Assembly (NCBI RefSeq): GCF_009834365.1
Contig: NZ_CP041348.1
Location: 802,501 to 866,500 of the forward strand
Source of the DNA: Komagataeibacter xylinus
GTDB lineage: Bacteria > Pseudomonadota > Alphaproteobacteria > Acetobacterales > Acetobacteraceae
Reading direction: 5' to 3'
Length of the DNA stretch: 64,000 nucleotides
The notes below the pieces were generated by a model. The model had not been told where the DNA came from and made no database searches. It saw only the letters and a list, made by a program, of their open reading frames with translations. The number at the start of each line of letters is the position of its first letter. Position 1 is the first letter of the stretch. The position numbers and the translations under genes are program-made. Below, piece by piece: positions 53,091 to 61,721 of the stretch.

Positions 53091-55211
53091 TTAATGCGCT
53101 GCCATTTTCTTGGCCCAAGCAGCATGGATGCGCGCGCGTTCGGCGGCACTCAGCCCGCCACTGCCAACCGACGGAGCCGGAGCATTCGGAGCACTTGCCC
53201 GCGCATGTCTCCCGTGGCGCACCGGGCGCGAGGCATGCGGCGCAATGCCTGCGGCAGGGTTCTCGTTCACGTCCTGGATTGCGCTGGCGCAGGATGAGTT
53301 CTTGCCCACGCCGTCTTCAATGGTGGGCAGCAGGCCGATGGGCGAGAACACGAAACCCGTCAGCACCGAGGCCACGGCGCGGCCGATAATCTCGGCGCCC
53401 GGACGGATATTGGGGCTTTTGAGCGGCCCGGTGATGTAGAGCGGGCCGGGAAAAGAGGCAACGGCGAAATGCCGCGAATGCGTGAGCAGCGTGTAGTCGA
53501 TGGTGTTGTTGCTGAACTTGATGTCCCCCTTGCCCACCGTGCGCGTATCACCTGTTTCCAGCAGCATGGTGCGGGTATGAAAGACACCCTCATTGAGCGG
53601 CATGTCGGCTATGAGGCATTTGAGGTCGGTACGCGCGGGCAGGCCAAGGGCCGAGAGCAGCGCCTTGCCCAGTTCCAGCCCCAGCAGGTCGGGCAGGATG
53701 GCGGAAATATCACCACCCTCATCAAGGGCCACAGTTATACCGCCATTGCCGCTGCCCACGATCTGGGCCAGCGACTGGCCATGGCCATGCACCATGATGT
53801 GGCCGCCAATAATGCCCTGCCCGTGCAGGTTGCGGCCCATTGCCTGCATGAGCCGGGCAAGGTTGATCTGTTCCATGTCGATGCGGATGCGCGCATCCAC
53901 CCCGTTGCCCTGCGGTACGAAGGTGCCACTGCTGGCCAGCCGGCCACGGCCCACGCCAAAGTTCAGGTGGTGCACATCGATCGTGCCATCGCGGATATCC
54001 GCCAGCACGTCGATATTGTCGAGCGGGACATGCTGGTTCTCGATATGGTCGCCATGATAGGCGAGATGGACATTGGTGGCCTTGAGCTTGGGCATGTTGA
54101 TCGGCGTTGTGGGCAGCACGGCGCCACTGGCCTCATGCGCCTTTTCCTCCGCCGCCTGCTGCGCGGTGGAGGGATGATCACCCGGCGTCGCGCCAAAGAA
54201 ACCGCCCAGATCGGCCAGATCCACATGCCGTGAATGCAGGTCGGTATCGACAAAGGTCACGGCCTGATGCGGGTCCACGCTGATCGTGCCCCCCAGATCG
54301 CTGGAGCCGACCGTGCCCTCGAATTCATGAAAGCGCACCCGGCCATCAACATAATCAAGCCCGCCCGCCACATGGTAGGCAGGGGTTTGCGGAATCACCA
54401 CGCCGGTCAGCGGATAAAGCAGCGACATGTCCGGCCCCGCCAGCGTCAGCCGCAGCCGCGCGCCCCTGAACGAGAGCGGATCATCCACCGACCCCACCAG
54501 CGTCAGCCGCGTAGGCCCGTGGCGCACGTCTACATCCACCGGGTAGGGCTTTGTCCTGTCTGCCAGCGAGACCAGCGCCCCGCCCGAGAAATGGCCGATA
54601 ATCGCCTGCCCGGTATAGGTGCCGCGTATGTCAGCCACGATGCGGGGCTGCACATCGCCCTTGCCGGGCGTGGTATGCACCTGTGCGCGCATGTCGCTGC
54701 GCAGGCCCGCATGCACGAGGTGGAGCTGGCCGTCATTGATGTTGAGTTCGCCAATCTGCGGCATGCCGCCTGAAGAACTGCCGCCACTGTCAGGAAACTG
54801 GTAGTTGGCCCGGCCCCCGCGCTGCTCGTTGAGTTCAACCACCGGCCTGTCCAGTGCTATGACCGGCAGGTCGATCCGGCCACCAAGCAGGTGCCACAGG
54901 TTGAGGCCCACCATCAGGTGGTCGGCAGTGGCGAAGGGCGGCAGCTTTTCAAACCCGTCCGGCTCGTCAATCCGCACGTCATCGGCCGTAACGCGGATCA
55001 CGCGCCCGATATGCACATGCAGGTGCGCCACCGTCACCTTGCGGCCCAGAGCGGCCCCTGCCCTGCGCTCCACGATGGGAATGAACCAGTCCCATGACCA
55101 GAAGATGACCAGCGCCATGATTGCAATAGCCAGCACCCCCAGAACCGGAAAACGTATCTGTGCCAGCACCCCGCGCCGTGCCGTGCTGTTCTTGGGTTCC
55201 GGTTGAGGCAT
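53091..55211 (-). CDS. AsmA family protein
   Basis: 706 residues. One N-terminal membrane segment (FPVLGVLAIAIMALVIFWSW) followed by the AsmA pattern (WFIPIVERRAGAALGRKVTV) and a large periplasmic region, ending in a Pro/Ala-rich tail and ERARIHAAWAKKM. AsmA-like proteins are implicated in phospholipid transport to the outer membrane. GGAG is 12 bases upstream of ATG 55211. It is a single gene with repeat copy 12 just downstream. Confidence 0.9.
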   Translation of the reverse strand: MPQPEPKNSTARRGVLAQIRFPVLGVLAIAIMALVIFWSWDWFIPIVERRAGAALGRKVTVAHLHVHIGRVIRVTADDVRIDEPDGFEKLPPFATADHLMVGLNLWHLLGGRIDLPVIALDRPVVELNEQRGGRANYQFPDSGGSSSGGMPQIGELNINDGQLHLVHAGLRSDMRAQVHTTPGKGDVQPRIVADIRGTYTGQAIIGHFSGGALVSLADRTKPYPVDVDVRHGPTRLTLVGSVDDPLSFRGARLRLTLAGPDMSLLYPLTGVVIPQTPAYHVAGGLDYVDGRVRFHEFEGTVGSSDLGGTISVDPHQAVTFVDTDLHSRHVDLADLGGFFGATPGDHPSTAQQAAEEKAHEASGAVLPTTPINMPKLKATNVHLAYHGDHIENQHVPLDNIDVLADIRDGTIDVHHLNFGVGRGRLASSGTFVPQGNGVDARIRIDMEQINLARLMQAMGRNLHGQGIIGGHIMVHGHGQSLAQIVGSGNGGITVALDEGGDISAILPDLLGLELGKALLSALGLPARTDLKCLIADMPLNEGVFHTRTMLLETGDTRTVGKGDIKFSNNTIDYTLLTHSRHFAVASFPGPLYITGPLKSPNIRPGAEIIGRAVASVLTGFVFSPIGLLPTIEDGVGKNSSCASAIQDVNENPAAGIAPHASRPVRHGRHARASAPNAPAPSVGSGGLSAAERARIHAAWAKKMAAH

Positions 55212-55429
55212 TGCTGCATGTGCTCCTTGTGCAGATGGTGGTCAGCCATCAGATGAACGACTGGCTACAGGGTGGAGTTGCGCCCACACCCCCCGTAGCC
55301 TTGCACGTTCCGGGTTAACGGCTGGTTCAGGCCGGTGCGCTTTAGGGTGGCGCGGGGGGCGTGCGTCCTGTATGCGATCAGGCAACTTTATCCCCTTCTG
55401 TAACCAGATTGACGCGAGAGGTCACTGTC

Positions 55430-57292
55430 ATGCCCGCCTATCGTTCCCGCACTACGACCCATGGCCGCAACATGGCCGGTGCGCGCAGCCTGTGGCGTGC
55501 AACCGGCATGAAGGATGGCGACTTCGGCAAGCCGATCATCGCCATCGCCAATTCGTTCACGCAGTTCGTGCCCGGCCATGTCCATCTCAAGGATATGGGC
55601 CAGCTTGTGGCGGGCGCCGTGGCCGAGGCCGGTGGCATTGGCCGCGAGTTCAACACCATTGCGGTCGATGACGGCATCGCCATGGGCCATGGCGGCATGC
55701 TGTACAGCCTGCCCTCGCGCGAGCTGATTGCCGATGCGGTGGAATACATGGTCAACGCCCACTGCGCCGATGCGCTGGTGTGCATCAGCAACTGCGACAA
55801 GATCACGCCGGGCATGCTCATGGCGGCGATGCGGCTCAACATTCCCACCATCTTCGTCTCTGGCGGGCCGATGGAAGCGGGCAAGATCCTCAATAACGGC
55901 ACCGAGCAGCAGGTTGACCTCATTACGTCAATGGTGGCGGCGGCCAACTCGGATGTCAGCGATGAGCAGTCGGCCACGATCGAACGTTCCGCCTGCCCCA
56001 CCTGTGGCTCGTGCTCGGGCATGTTCACCGCCAATTCCATGAACTGCCTGACCGAGGCGCTCGGTCTGGCCCTGCCGGGCAATGGCAGCCTTGTCGCCAC
56101 CCATACCGACCGGCGCGAACTGTTCGAGCGCGCGGGCCGCGACATCGTGGCCCTGGCAAAACGGTGGTATGAAAATGATGATGCTACCGCCCTGCCGCGC
56201 GGCATCGCCACCAAACCCGCGTTCGAGAACGCCATGACGGTTGATGTCGCCATGGGTGGCTCGACCAACACCGTGCTGCACCTGCTGGCCGCAGCACATG
56301 AGGGCAAGGTGCCCTTCACCATGGCCGATATCGACCGCCTCTCGCGCCAGGTGCCCAATCTGTGCAAGGTCTCGCCCTCGCGCATGGATATCCATATGGA
56401 GGACGTGCACCGCGCGGGCGGCATTCCCGCCATCATGGGCGAACTGGCCCGTATGGGGCTGCTGAACATGGACGTACCCAGCGTGCATGCAGCCGATCTC
56501 GGCACGGCACTGGCACGGTGGGACATTGACACCAAGACTGCAGATGAAGCGGCCCGCACCTTCTTCCGTGCAGCACCCGGCGGCGTGCGCACCACGCAGG
56601 CATTCTCGCAGTCCAGCCGCTACAGGGCGCTTGATACCGACCGGGCGAATGGCGCGATCCGCGATGCGGAACATGCCTACAGCCGCGATGGCGGGCTGGC
56701 CGTGCTGTTTGGCAACCTGGCTGAAGATGGCGCCATCGTCAAAACCGCTGGCGTGGCTGACAACCTGCTCACCTTCACCGGGCCTGCCCGCATCTTTGAA
56801 AGCCAGGATGCCGCCGTCTCGGCCATTCTGGGCAACGAGATCGTGGCGGGCGACGTGGTGGTGATCCGCTACGAAGGCCCAAAAGGCGGGCCGGGCATGC
56901 AGGAAATGCTGTACCCGACCAGCTACCTCAAATCGAAGGGCCTGGCCGAGAAATGCGCCCTGATTACCGATGGCCGGTTCTCGGGTGGCAGTTCGGGGCT
57001 TTCGATCGGCCATATCTCGCCCGAGGCGGCGGAAGGCGGCATCATCGGCCTGCTTGAGGAAGGGGACACGATCGAGATCGACATCCCCAACCGCATCCTG
57101 CGCACCACCGTAAGCGATGCCACGCTGGCCGCCCGGCGCGACGCCATGGAAGAGCGCGGCGAGCGCGCCTGGCAGCCGGACCGCACGCGCACGGTCTCGG
57201 TCGCACTACAGGCCTATAGCGCGCTGACCACCAGCGCGGCCCGTGGCGCCGTGCGTGATGTCAGCCAGATTGGCCGCCGCACCAGCCGCTGA
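55430..57292 (+). CDS. ilvD: Dihydroxy-acid dehydratase
   Basis: 620 residues, the usual length of the long (E. coli-type) form. Iron-sulfur ligands and motifs: [46 protein letters not shown], and [14 protein letters not shown], followed by [20 protein letters not shown]. It carries out the penultimate step of valine/isoleucine synthesis. ATG 55430 ([20 protein letters not shown]) matches homologues; the frame to 55361 is upstream. A rho-independent terminator at 57303-57338 follows. Confidence 0.97.
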   Translation: MPAYRSRTTTHGRNMAGARSLWRATGMKDGDFGKPIIAIANSFTQFVPGHVHLKDMGQLVAGAVAEAGGIGREFNTIAVDDGIAMGHGGMLYSLPSRELIADAVEYMVNAHCADALVCISNCDKITPGMLMAAMRLNIPTIFVSGGPMEAGKILNNGTEQQVDLITSMVAAANSDVSDEQSATIERSACPTCGSCSGMFTANSMNCLTEALGLALPGNGSLVATHTDRRELFERAGRDIVALAKRWYENDDATALPRGIATKPAFENAMTVDVAMGGSTNTVLHLLAAAHEGKVPFTMADIDRLSRQVPNLCKVSPSRMDIHMEDVHRAGGIPAIMGELARMGLLNMDVPSVHAADLGTALARWDIDTKTADEAARTFFRAAPGGVRTTQAFSQSSRYRALDTDRANGAIRDAEHAYSRDGGLAVLFGNLAEDGAIVKTAGVADNLLTFTGPARIFESQDAAVSAILGNEIVAGDVVVIRYEGPKGGPGMQEMLYPTSYLKSKGLAEKCALITDGRFSGGSSGLSIGHISPEAAEGGIIGLLEEGDTIEIDIPNRILRTTVSDATLAARRDAMEERGERAWQPDRTRTVSVALQAYSALTTSAARGAVRDVSQIGRRTSR

Positions 57293-57302
57293 ACGGTTCG
57301 GA

Positions 57303-57338
57303 GTACCGCTTCCCTGCAAGGAGGCGGTACCTTTTTTT
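57303..57338 (+). terminator. ilvD terminator
   Basis: GTACCGC (57303-57309) and GCGGTAC (57324-57330) form a stem, followed by CTTTTTTTC. The T-run leads directly into repeat copy 13. Confidence 0.75.
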
Positions 57339-57374
57339 CGAAGCTTTTTGAAAAAAGCTTCACCAGAAACTTTT
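57321..57374. repeat. Two-hairpin intergenic repeat, copy 13 (partial)
   Basis: GGCGGTACCTTTTTTTCG, AAGCTTTTTG / AAAAAAGCTT hairpin, CACCAGAAACTTTTG. Between the convergent ilvD and the small exported gene. Confidence 0.8.
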
Positions 57375-57392
57375 GTTTTTTTAAGGGATACC

Positions 57393-57860
57393 TTACGCGC
57401 CCGGCAGGCAGGTCCTGCCGCGCCCCATGCGGCGGAAAGTAGCCGTGACATGGTGCCGCAGCGCCGCAAGGTCGGGCAGAATGGCGTTATGCAGCGAGCG
57501 CACGCTTTCATGCGTGGCATAAAAGCGCAGCGACGTGGCCAGCCCGGTGATGATGGCAGCCCCCACGAACACGCCATCCACTTCTATAATCTTTGAATCA
57601 AACATAACTTCCTGCCCTGAACGGCCCTTTGCACCAGCGCGCCGTACGGTTTCCCCTTGTGTGGAAAAAACCCGCATGCCGGTCATGGCCTGTTTCTTGC
57701 TATTGTCGTAACGCGCCAACGCGGCCTGGACCGAAGGGTTTCCCGGCGCATTGGCTCTTAAAAACATTTTTTTACAGACACTTGCGTCATATTTTGCAAC
57801 GCCGTGCCGTATCGTGTCGCCGCATGCTGTAGCATTTGCCGGCAAGGATAGAAAGAGCAT
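57393..57860 (-). CDS. Unknown protein, likely exported
   Basis: 155 residues. The N-terminal MLFLSLPANATAC resembles a short signal peptide; ATACGDTIRHGVAKYDASVC follows. The middle KGRSGQEVMFDSKIIEVDGV and the C-terminal GLATSLRFYATHESVRSLHN show no domain I recognise. A longer N-terminus cannot be found in frame. Lower codon bias than neighbours suggests an acquired or fast-evolving gene. It is convergent with ilvD. Confidence 0.5.
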   Translation of the reverse strand: MLFLSLPANATACGDTIRHGVAKYDASVCKKMFLRANAPGNPSVQAALARYDNSKKQAMTGMRVFSTQGETVRRAGAKGRSGQEVMFDSKIIEVDGVFVGAAIITGLATSLRFYATHESVRSLHNAILPDLAALRHHVTATFRRMGRGRTCLPGA

Positions 57861-58099
57861 TATTGTGGCATTTCAAGGGCCGGTTTACACCATGACAAAA
57901 TGATACTGTAACAATACATATGAAATATAATATATTTTTAATAATTCTACAAAACAGGCCTTCAATTACATAGATTTGATATGCAACCCTGCCATGAGGC
58001 ATACCCCGCCTGCCGGGCAGGGGTGGCAAGACGCCGCTCTTCATGACAGGAAAGGAGCCAGAACTGTTTTCCTTACCCTGAATACGGACTGCTCCCGCC

Positions 58100-58756
58100 T
58101 TGCACCGCCCTGCATGCTTTCCCCATCCGCACCGCCTGCGCCGCCTGCTTCAGGTTGCGGGGGCCTGTCTGGCCGTGACCGTGCTACCTGCCCGGGGCCA
58201 TGCGGCACCGGCCTATCCCGCCCCGATCATGGGGCCGCAGACCACGGCCCATGCCTGGGGCATCGACACCCGTTTTGCCCAGAGCACACCCTGCCGGGTG
58301 GAGATGAGCATCAACCAGACCACCTTCCTGGCCCACATGCCGGAAATGATTCAGGCAGGACTGTTCAACACGCAGGTCACACCCGCACTGCAAAAACAGA
58401 TCCCCCATTACCTCATGAACACATTGCAGATTGATGTGACGCCAGGCTTCGTGCATGCGCTGTTCACCCAGCGCGGCGCGCCCGCAAGCTGTCATTTCGA
58501 CTGGTTCTATACTGCCCCCGATGGCACCCGCCACCCGATGGTGAGCTTTGACATGACCCGCGCGGCCGATGCGCGGATTGACTGGGCGCATCTGCGCTTT
58601 GGCGATATGGCGGCGGCCACCCGCAACCCGGTAATAGACCCCCGGTTCGATGCGCTGGTCAATCAGGAAACGGTAGATGTCACCATAGCCCTCGGCCGCG
58701 CCACGCCAGATACCGACCTGCCGCCGCCTTCAAACGCAGGCAAGGGCGCGCGATAA
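58100..58756 (+). CDS. Exported protein, unknown function
   Basis: 218 residues: a basic N-terminus, a hydrophobic stretch LLQVAGACLAVTVLPARGHA with cleavage after GHA, then WGIDTRFAQSTPCRVEMSIN, three cysteines, FDWFYTAPDGTRHPMVSFDM and VDVTIALGRATPDTD. No family recognised. The only in-frame start after the preceding stop is TTG 58100, which is unusual; GTG codons inside the signal sequence are later alternatives. It is followed by repeat copy 14. Confidence 0.55.
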   Translation: MHRPACFPHPHRLRRLLQVAGACLAVTVLPARGHAAPAYPAPIMGPQTTAHAWGIDTRFAQSTPCRVEMSINQTTFLAHMPEMIQAGLFNTQVTPALQKQIPHYLMNTLQIDVTPGFVHALFTQRGAPASCHFDWFYTAPDGTRHPMVSFDMTRAADARIDWAHLRFGDMAAATRNPVIDPRFDALVNQETVDVTIALGRATPDTDLPPPSNAGKGAR

Positions 58757-58767
58757 CCATCCCCGCA

Positions 58768-58817
58768 AAGTCTGCCAGTACCGTCTTTTTTAAAAAAAGC
58801 TTTACCAGAAAATTTTA
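58768..58817. repeat. Two-hairpin intergenic repeat, copy 14 (partial)
   Basis: AAGTCTGCCAGTACCG, TCTTTTTTAAAAAAAGCTTTA, CCAGAAAATTTT. Between two convergent small genes. Confidence 0.7.
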
Positions 58818-58836
58818 TTACTCTTCTTTTGGTGCG

Positions 58837-59019
58837 CTAGGGGCGGTGCCTCAGGAACTGGAGCGCCAGATCCGTCAGGGCCGCTGCCAGCAGCAGAACC
58901 GTCACCACGCGCAGCACCAGCCGCAACCGGCGCTCACGCGGGGTCGGGGCCAGTTCGCGCCGGTTCATGACAAAGGGCTGCGACTGCTGCGGATTGCCTT
59001 GATCGGGTCGTTCAGCCAT
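58837..59019 (-). CDS. Small single-span membrane protein
   Basis: 60 residues: a polar N-terminus (MAERPDQGNPQQSQ), basic TPRERRLRLVL, and one hydrophobic segment VVTVLLLAAALTDLALQFL, ending RHRP. GGAACAGGG precedes ATG 59019. No family recognised. It is convergent with the exported unknown gene and divergent from the endonuclease. Confidence 0.6.
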   Translation of the reverse strand: MAERPDQGNPQQSQPFVMNRRELAPTPRERRLRLVLRVVTVLLLAAALTDLALQFLRHRP

Positions 59020-59088
59020 TGCCCTGTTCCATTAGATGTTTCATGGATAAGCCGCCGTTTTACCAGAACAGATGGATAACACCAGAGC

Positions 59089-59943
59089 GTGCCCCACCCC
59101 TTTCTCCGCCCGCGCACGGCCTGGTCCGCGCTGCTTTTTGCCACGGCCCTGCTCGCCAGCCTGCCCCACCACGCAGCCTACGCGCAGGGCTGTACGGAAC
59201 TCGGCGCAGGCCAGCAGTTGCCCGTGGTGGATAACCCCAAACTGGCGCGTGATACGCAACTCCTGTGCAGCACCCGCTTTGCCGTGCTGTATTCCGCCCT
59301 GGCACGTGAGCCGCTCTGGGTGGCCGAGCACCTTGATACCGCCATGGTCCGCGCCGCCATGCAGACCCCGCGTGAAGGCGAATTCCATCCTGATACGCGC
59401 ATTGCCCCCGGCGCACGCGCTGAACTTGAAGATTACGTGCGCTCCGGCTTCGATCGCGGGCACATGGCGCCCTCGGGCGACATGCCCGACCGGCAGACGC
59501 AACAGGAAACCTTCGCACTTTCCAACATCGTGCCCCAGCGCGCGGCGCTGAACCGGGGCCACTGGGCCGAGATCGAATCCGCCGTGCGTAGCCTGGCCCT
59601 GCGCACGGGCAATCTTTACGTGGTCACCGGCCCGGCCTTCCACTCAAGCAGCCTGTCGGCCATCGGGGCGGACCGGGTGCTTGTGCCTACCTCCACATGG
59701 AAGGCAGTCTATGACCCCCGCAGACAGCAATCTGGCGTGTATGTCTGCCATAATGTGGCACGCAGCCCTCGTTGCAGCCATGTCAGCGTGGCGGAACTGA
59801 CCCATATCACCGGTGTCGATCCCTTTCCCGCGCTGCCAGCGAACATCAAGCAGACCTGCATGACGCTGCCGCTTGGCCATGCCCGCACCGCCACGAAGCA
59901 CGCGCGCCGCCGCACCCGGCGGCGTGTCTATTATCGCTGGTAA
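59089..59943 (+). CDS. Secreted DNA/RNA non-specific endonuclease
   Basis: 284 residues: signal peptide (TAWSALLFATALLASLPHHA, cleavage after AYA), then the NucA/NucM-type nuclease domain: the signature DRGHMAPSGDMPD with catalytic histidine at residue about 124, ALSNIVPQ and NRGHWAEIES with the metal-binding asparagine. It degrades extracellular DNA or RNA. The start is GTG 59089. The C-terminus is basic (HARRRTRRRVYYRW), possibly for nucleic-acid or polysaccharide binding. Confidence 0.9.
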   Translation: MPHPFLRPRTAWSALLFATALLASLPHHAAYAQGCTELGAGQQLPVVDNPKLARDTQLLCSTRFAVLYSALAREPLWVAEHLDTAMVRAAMQTPREGEFHPDTRIAPGARAELEDYVRSGFDRGHMAPSGDMPDRQTQQETFALSNIVPQRAALNRGHWAEIESAVRSLALRTGNLYVVTGPAFHSSSLSAIGADRVLVPTSTWKAVYDPRRQQSGVYVCHNVARSPRCSHVSVAELTHITGVDPFPALPANIKQTCMTLPLGHARTATKHARRRTRRRVYYRW

Positions 59944-59948
59944 GAGTG

Positions 59949-60042
59949 CATTGATAAAAAAGATAAAAGTTTTCGAGTGCCGGCTTTTTCAAAAAGCCAG
60001 CGTTCTCTGAAGCTTTTTGAAAAAAGCTTCACCCAAAACTTC
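59949..60042. repeat. Two-hairpin intergenic repeat, copy 15 (near full length)
   Basis: CATTGATAAAAAAGATAAAA, GTTTTCGAGTG, CCGGCTTTTTC / AAAAAGCCAGC hairpin, GTTCTCTG, AAGCTTTTTG / AAAAAAGCTT hairpin, CACCCAAAACTTCT. Reverse orientation relative to copy 12. Follows the endonuclease gene. Confidence 0.9.
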
Positions 60043-60128
60043 TGATTGTTTGTGGGCTGGCTTTTCAACCGGCCGCCGGGAAATATTCCGAATGAGGCCG
60101 TATCCCCTCATTCACAGGAGAGATGACC

Positions 60129-60392
60129 ATGACCGCCCATTCCCCCGCCCTCGTGCCTTTTGCCGATAACAGCGCCAGCCGCACCATTGGCGGCATGACG
60201 GTGGAAAACGGCACCGACAGCATCGCTTTCTATGGCCAGACGGATTTCAGCCGCGACAAGGCCGGTCTGGCACGCGCCCAGGCGCTGCTTACGTTTATGC
60301 AGCAGGTGGTCACAACGCTTGAAGCACAGAAAGACCTGCCCGATGCCCTGCCGCCGCGCAAACCCGCCAAGGTAGACAATCCCTTCATGTAA
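60129..60392 (+). CDS. Conserved small protein, unknown function
   Basis: 87 residues, no signal peptide: MTAHSPALVPFADNSASRTI, GGMTVENGTDSIAFYGQTDF and a helical ARAQALLTFMQQVVTTLEAQ with a basic tail PPRKPAKVDNPFM. Starts ATG 60123 and 60129 are adjacent; 60129 is chosen because AGGAG lies 8 bases before it. No family recognised. A hairpin pair follows the stop. Confidence 0.65.
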   Translation: MTAHSPALVPFADNSASRTIGGMTVENGTDSIAFYGQTDFSRDKAGLARAQALLTFMQQVVTTLEAQKDLPDALPPRKPAKVDNPFM

Positions 60393-60393
60393 A

Positions 60394-60454
60394 AGGGCAT
60401 CCTGCCCTTCCCAAACGCACAACGGGGCCGGTCCATTGCTGGACCGACCCCGTT
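60394..60454. terminator. Convergent terminator between the small gene and rpsI
   Basis: AAGGGCA-TCC-TGCCCTT (60394-60410) and, next to it, AACGGGGCCGGTCCA and TGGACCGACCCCGTT (60421-60454), a 15-base stem with one mismatch. The second is the likely rho-independent terminator for the rplM-rpsI transcript; the first serves the plus-strand gene. Confidence 0.75.
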
Positions 60455-60498
60455 GAAAAACCCGTTCCCCGCGGCACAGGGCTGCGGGAAAATCCGGA

Positions 60499-61002
60499 TC
60501 AGCGCTTGCTGAACTGGAAGGAACGGCGGGCCTTGGCGCGGCCGTACTTCTTACGTTCAACAACACGCGAATCGCGCGTCAGGAAGCCAGCGGCCTTCAG
60601 GATGCTGCGCAGCGCGGGCTCGTAGTGGGTCAACGCACGGCTGATGCCGTGACGGACCGCACCGGCCTGGCCGGACAGACCACCACCAACGACCGTGCAG
60701 TACACGTCGAACTGGTTGTAGCGGTCAGCCACGAGGAAAGGCTGCGTGATCAGCATGCGCAGCACGGGGCGCGCGAAGTAGGTGCCGACCGGACGGCCAT
60801 TGACGATGATATCGCCCTTGCCCGGCTTGATCCACACGCGGGCCACGGCATCCTTACGGCGGCCGGTGGCATAGGCACGGCCCTGCGCATCGCGCTTGGC
60901 TTCGTAAACCGGAGCGGCTTCCTGCGAGGACGTCACCTGACCAGAAGCAACGGCTTCCTTGAGGTCAGCGAGCGTGCCTGTACGTTCTTGGGTTTCAGAC
61001 AT
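60499..61002 (-). CDS. rpsI: 30S ribosomal protein S9
   Basis: 167 residues. The S9 domain is the C-terminal 130 residues: [51 protein letters not shown] and the C-terminal [16 protein letters not shown]. The N-terminal 35-residue extension ([20 protein letters not shown]) is typical of alphaproteobacteria. It follows rplM by 5 bases in the standard rplM-rpsI operon. Confidence 0.98.
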   Translation of the reverse strand: MSETQERTGTLADLKEAVASGQVTSSQEAAPVYEAKRDAQGRAYATGRRKDAVARVWIKPGKGDIIVNGRPVGTYFARPVLRMLITQPFLVADRYNQFDVYCTVVGGGLSGQAGAVRHGISRALTHYEPALRSILKAAGFLTRDSRVVERKKYGRAKARRSFQFSKR

Positions 61003-61007
61003 ATGGT

Positions 61008-61490
61008 TCAGCCCCCGACCTTCTGGGTGTTGACGGCATTCTTGCGGTTGAGCGATGCAACATCGAGAACCTGCGGCTTCTGCCCCTCATGCGGGTGTTC
61101 GCTGCCGGCATAGACATACAGGTGCTTCATCTGCGCGCGCTGCAGCGGGCCGCGCGTGATCATGCGCTCGATGGCCTTGCGCACGACATGGCCGGGGTTC
61201 TTGCCGGTCAGGCGCTGGGTGATGGTGCGCTCCTTGATCCCGCCGGGGTAGCCGGTGTGATAGTGGAACAGCTTCTGGTCAACCTTGTTGCCGGTCAGGC
61301 GAACCTTCTCGGCGTTGATGATGACGATATTGTCGCCACAATCAACGTGCGGGGTGAACTGCGGCTTGTGCTTGCCGCGCAGGCGCTGGGCAACAATGGC
61401 GGCCAGACGGCCCAGAACGAGGCCCTCGGCGTCGATCAGGGTCCAGCCACGCGTCACCTCGGCGGGCTTCAGCGAAAGTGTGGTCTTCAT
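61008..61490 (-). CDS. rplM: 50S ribosomal protein L13
   Basis: 160 residues: start [20 protein letters not shown], then [40 protein letters not shown], and [21 protein letters not shown]. First gene of the rplM-rpsI operon, with a promoter-like sequence upstream (61535-61564). Confidence 0.98.
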   Translation of the reverse strand: MKTTLSLKPAEVTRGWTLIDAEGLVLGRLAAIVAQRLRGKHKPQFTPHVDCGDNIVIINAEKVRLTGNKVDQKLFHYHTGYPGGIKERTITQRLTGKNPGHVVRKAIERMITRGPLQRAQMKHLYVYAGSEHPHEGQKPQVLDVASLNRKNAVNTQKVGG

Positions 61491-61534
61491 GGATCTAGTG
61501 TTCCGTCCAGTAATGTAGCGGTAACAGGTGGCGC

Positions 61535-61564
61535 GTTATCAGCCGCATCATGTGCAAACGTCAA
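61535..61564 (-). promoter_or_regulatory. Promoter candidate for rplM-rpsI
   Basis: TTGACG (61559-61564) and GATAAC (61535-61540) on the minus strand with 18 bases between, a good match to sigma-70 -35 and -10 elements, 45 bases before the rplM start codon. Confidence 0.5.
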
Positions 61565-61612
61565 GCACATAATCCCTTAAGGGCGGCATTTTTCCGCTAA
61601 AAAATCGTGTGT

Positions 61613-61626
61613 GGTATCATGATACC
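61613..61626. promoter_or_regulatory. 14-base palindrome between rplM and the envelope gene
   Basis: GGTATCATGATACC, a perfect palindrome 96 bases upstream of the next gene's GTG start. It may be an operator of the plus-strand gene. A second palindrome CCCTTAAGGG lies at 61574-61583. Confidence 0.3.
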
Positions 61627-61721
61627 GCCATCTTTCGTATCACGACCTTCCCACGGGCGATTGCCGAGGGGGGGCACAATGCGATAGCAGTCAGTTCAAG
61701 GTCATTACGGATATCAGCCTC

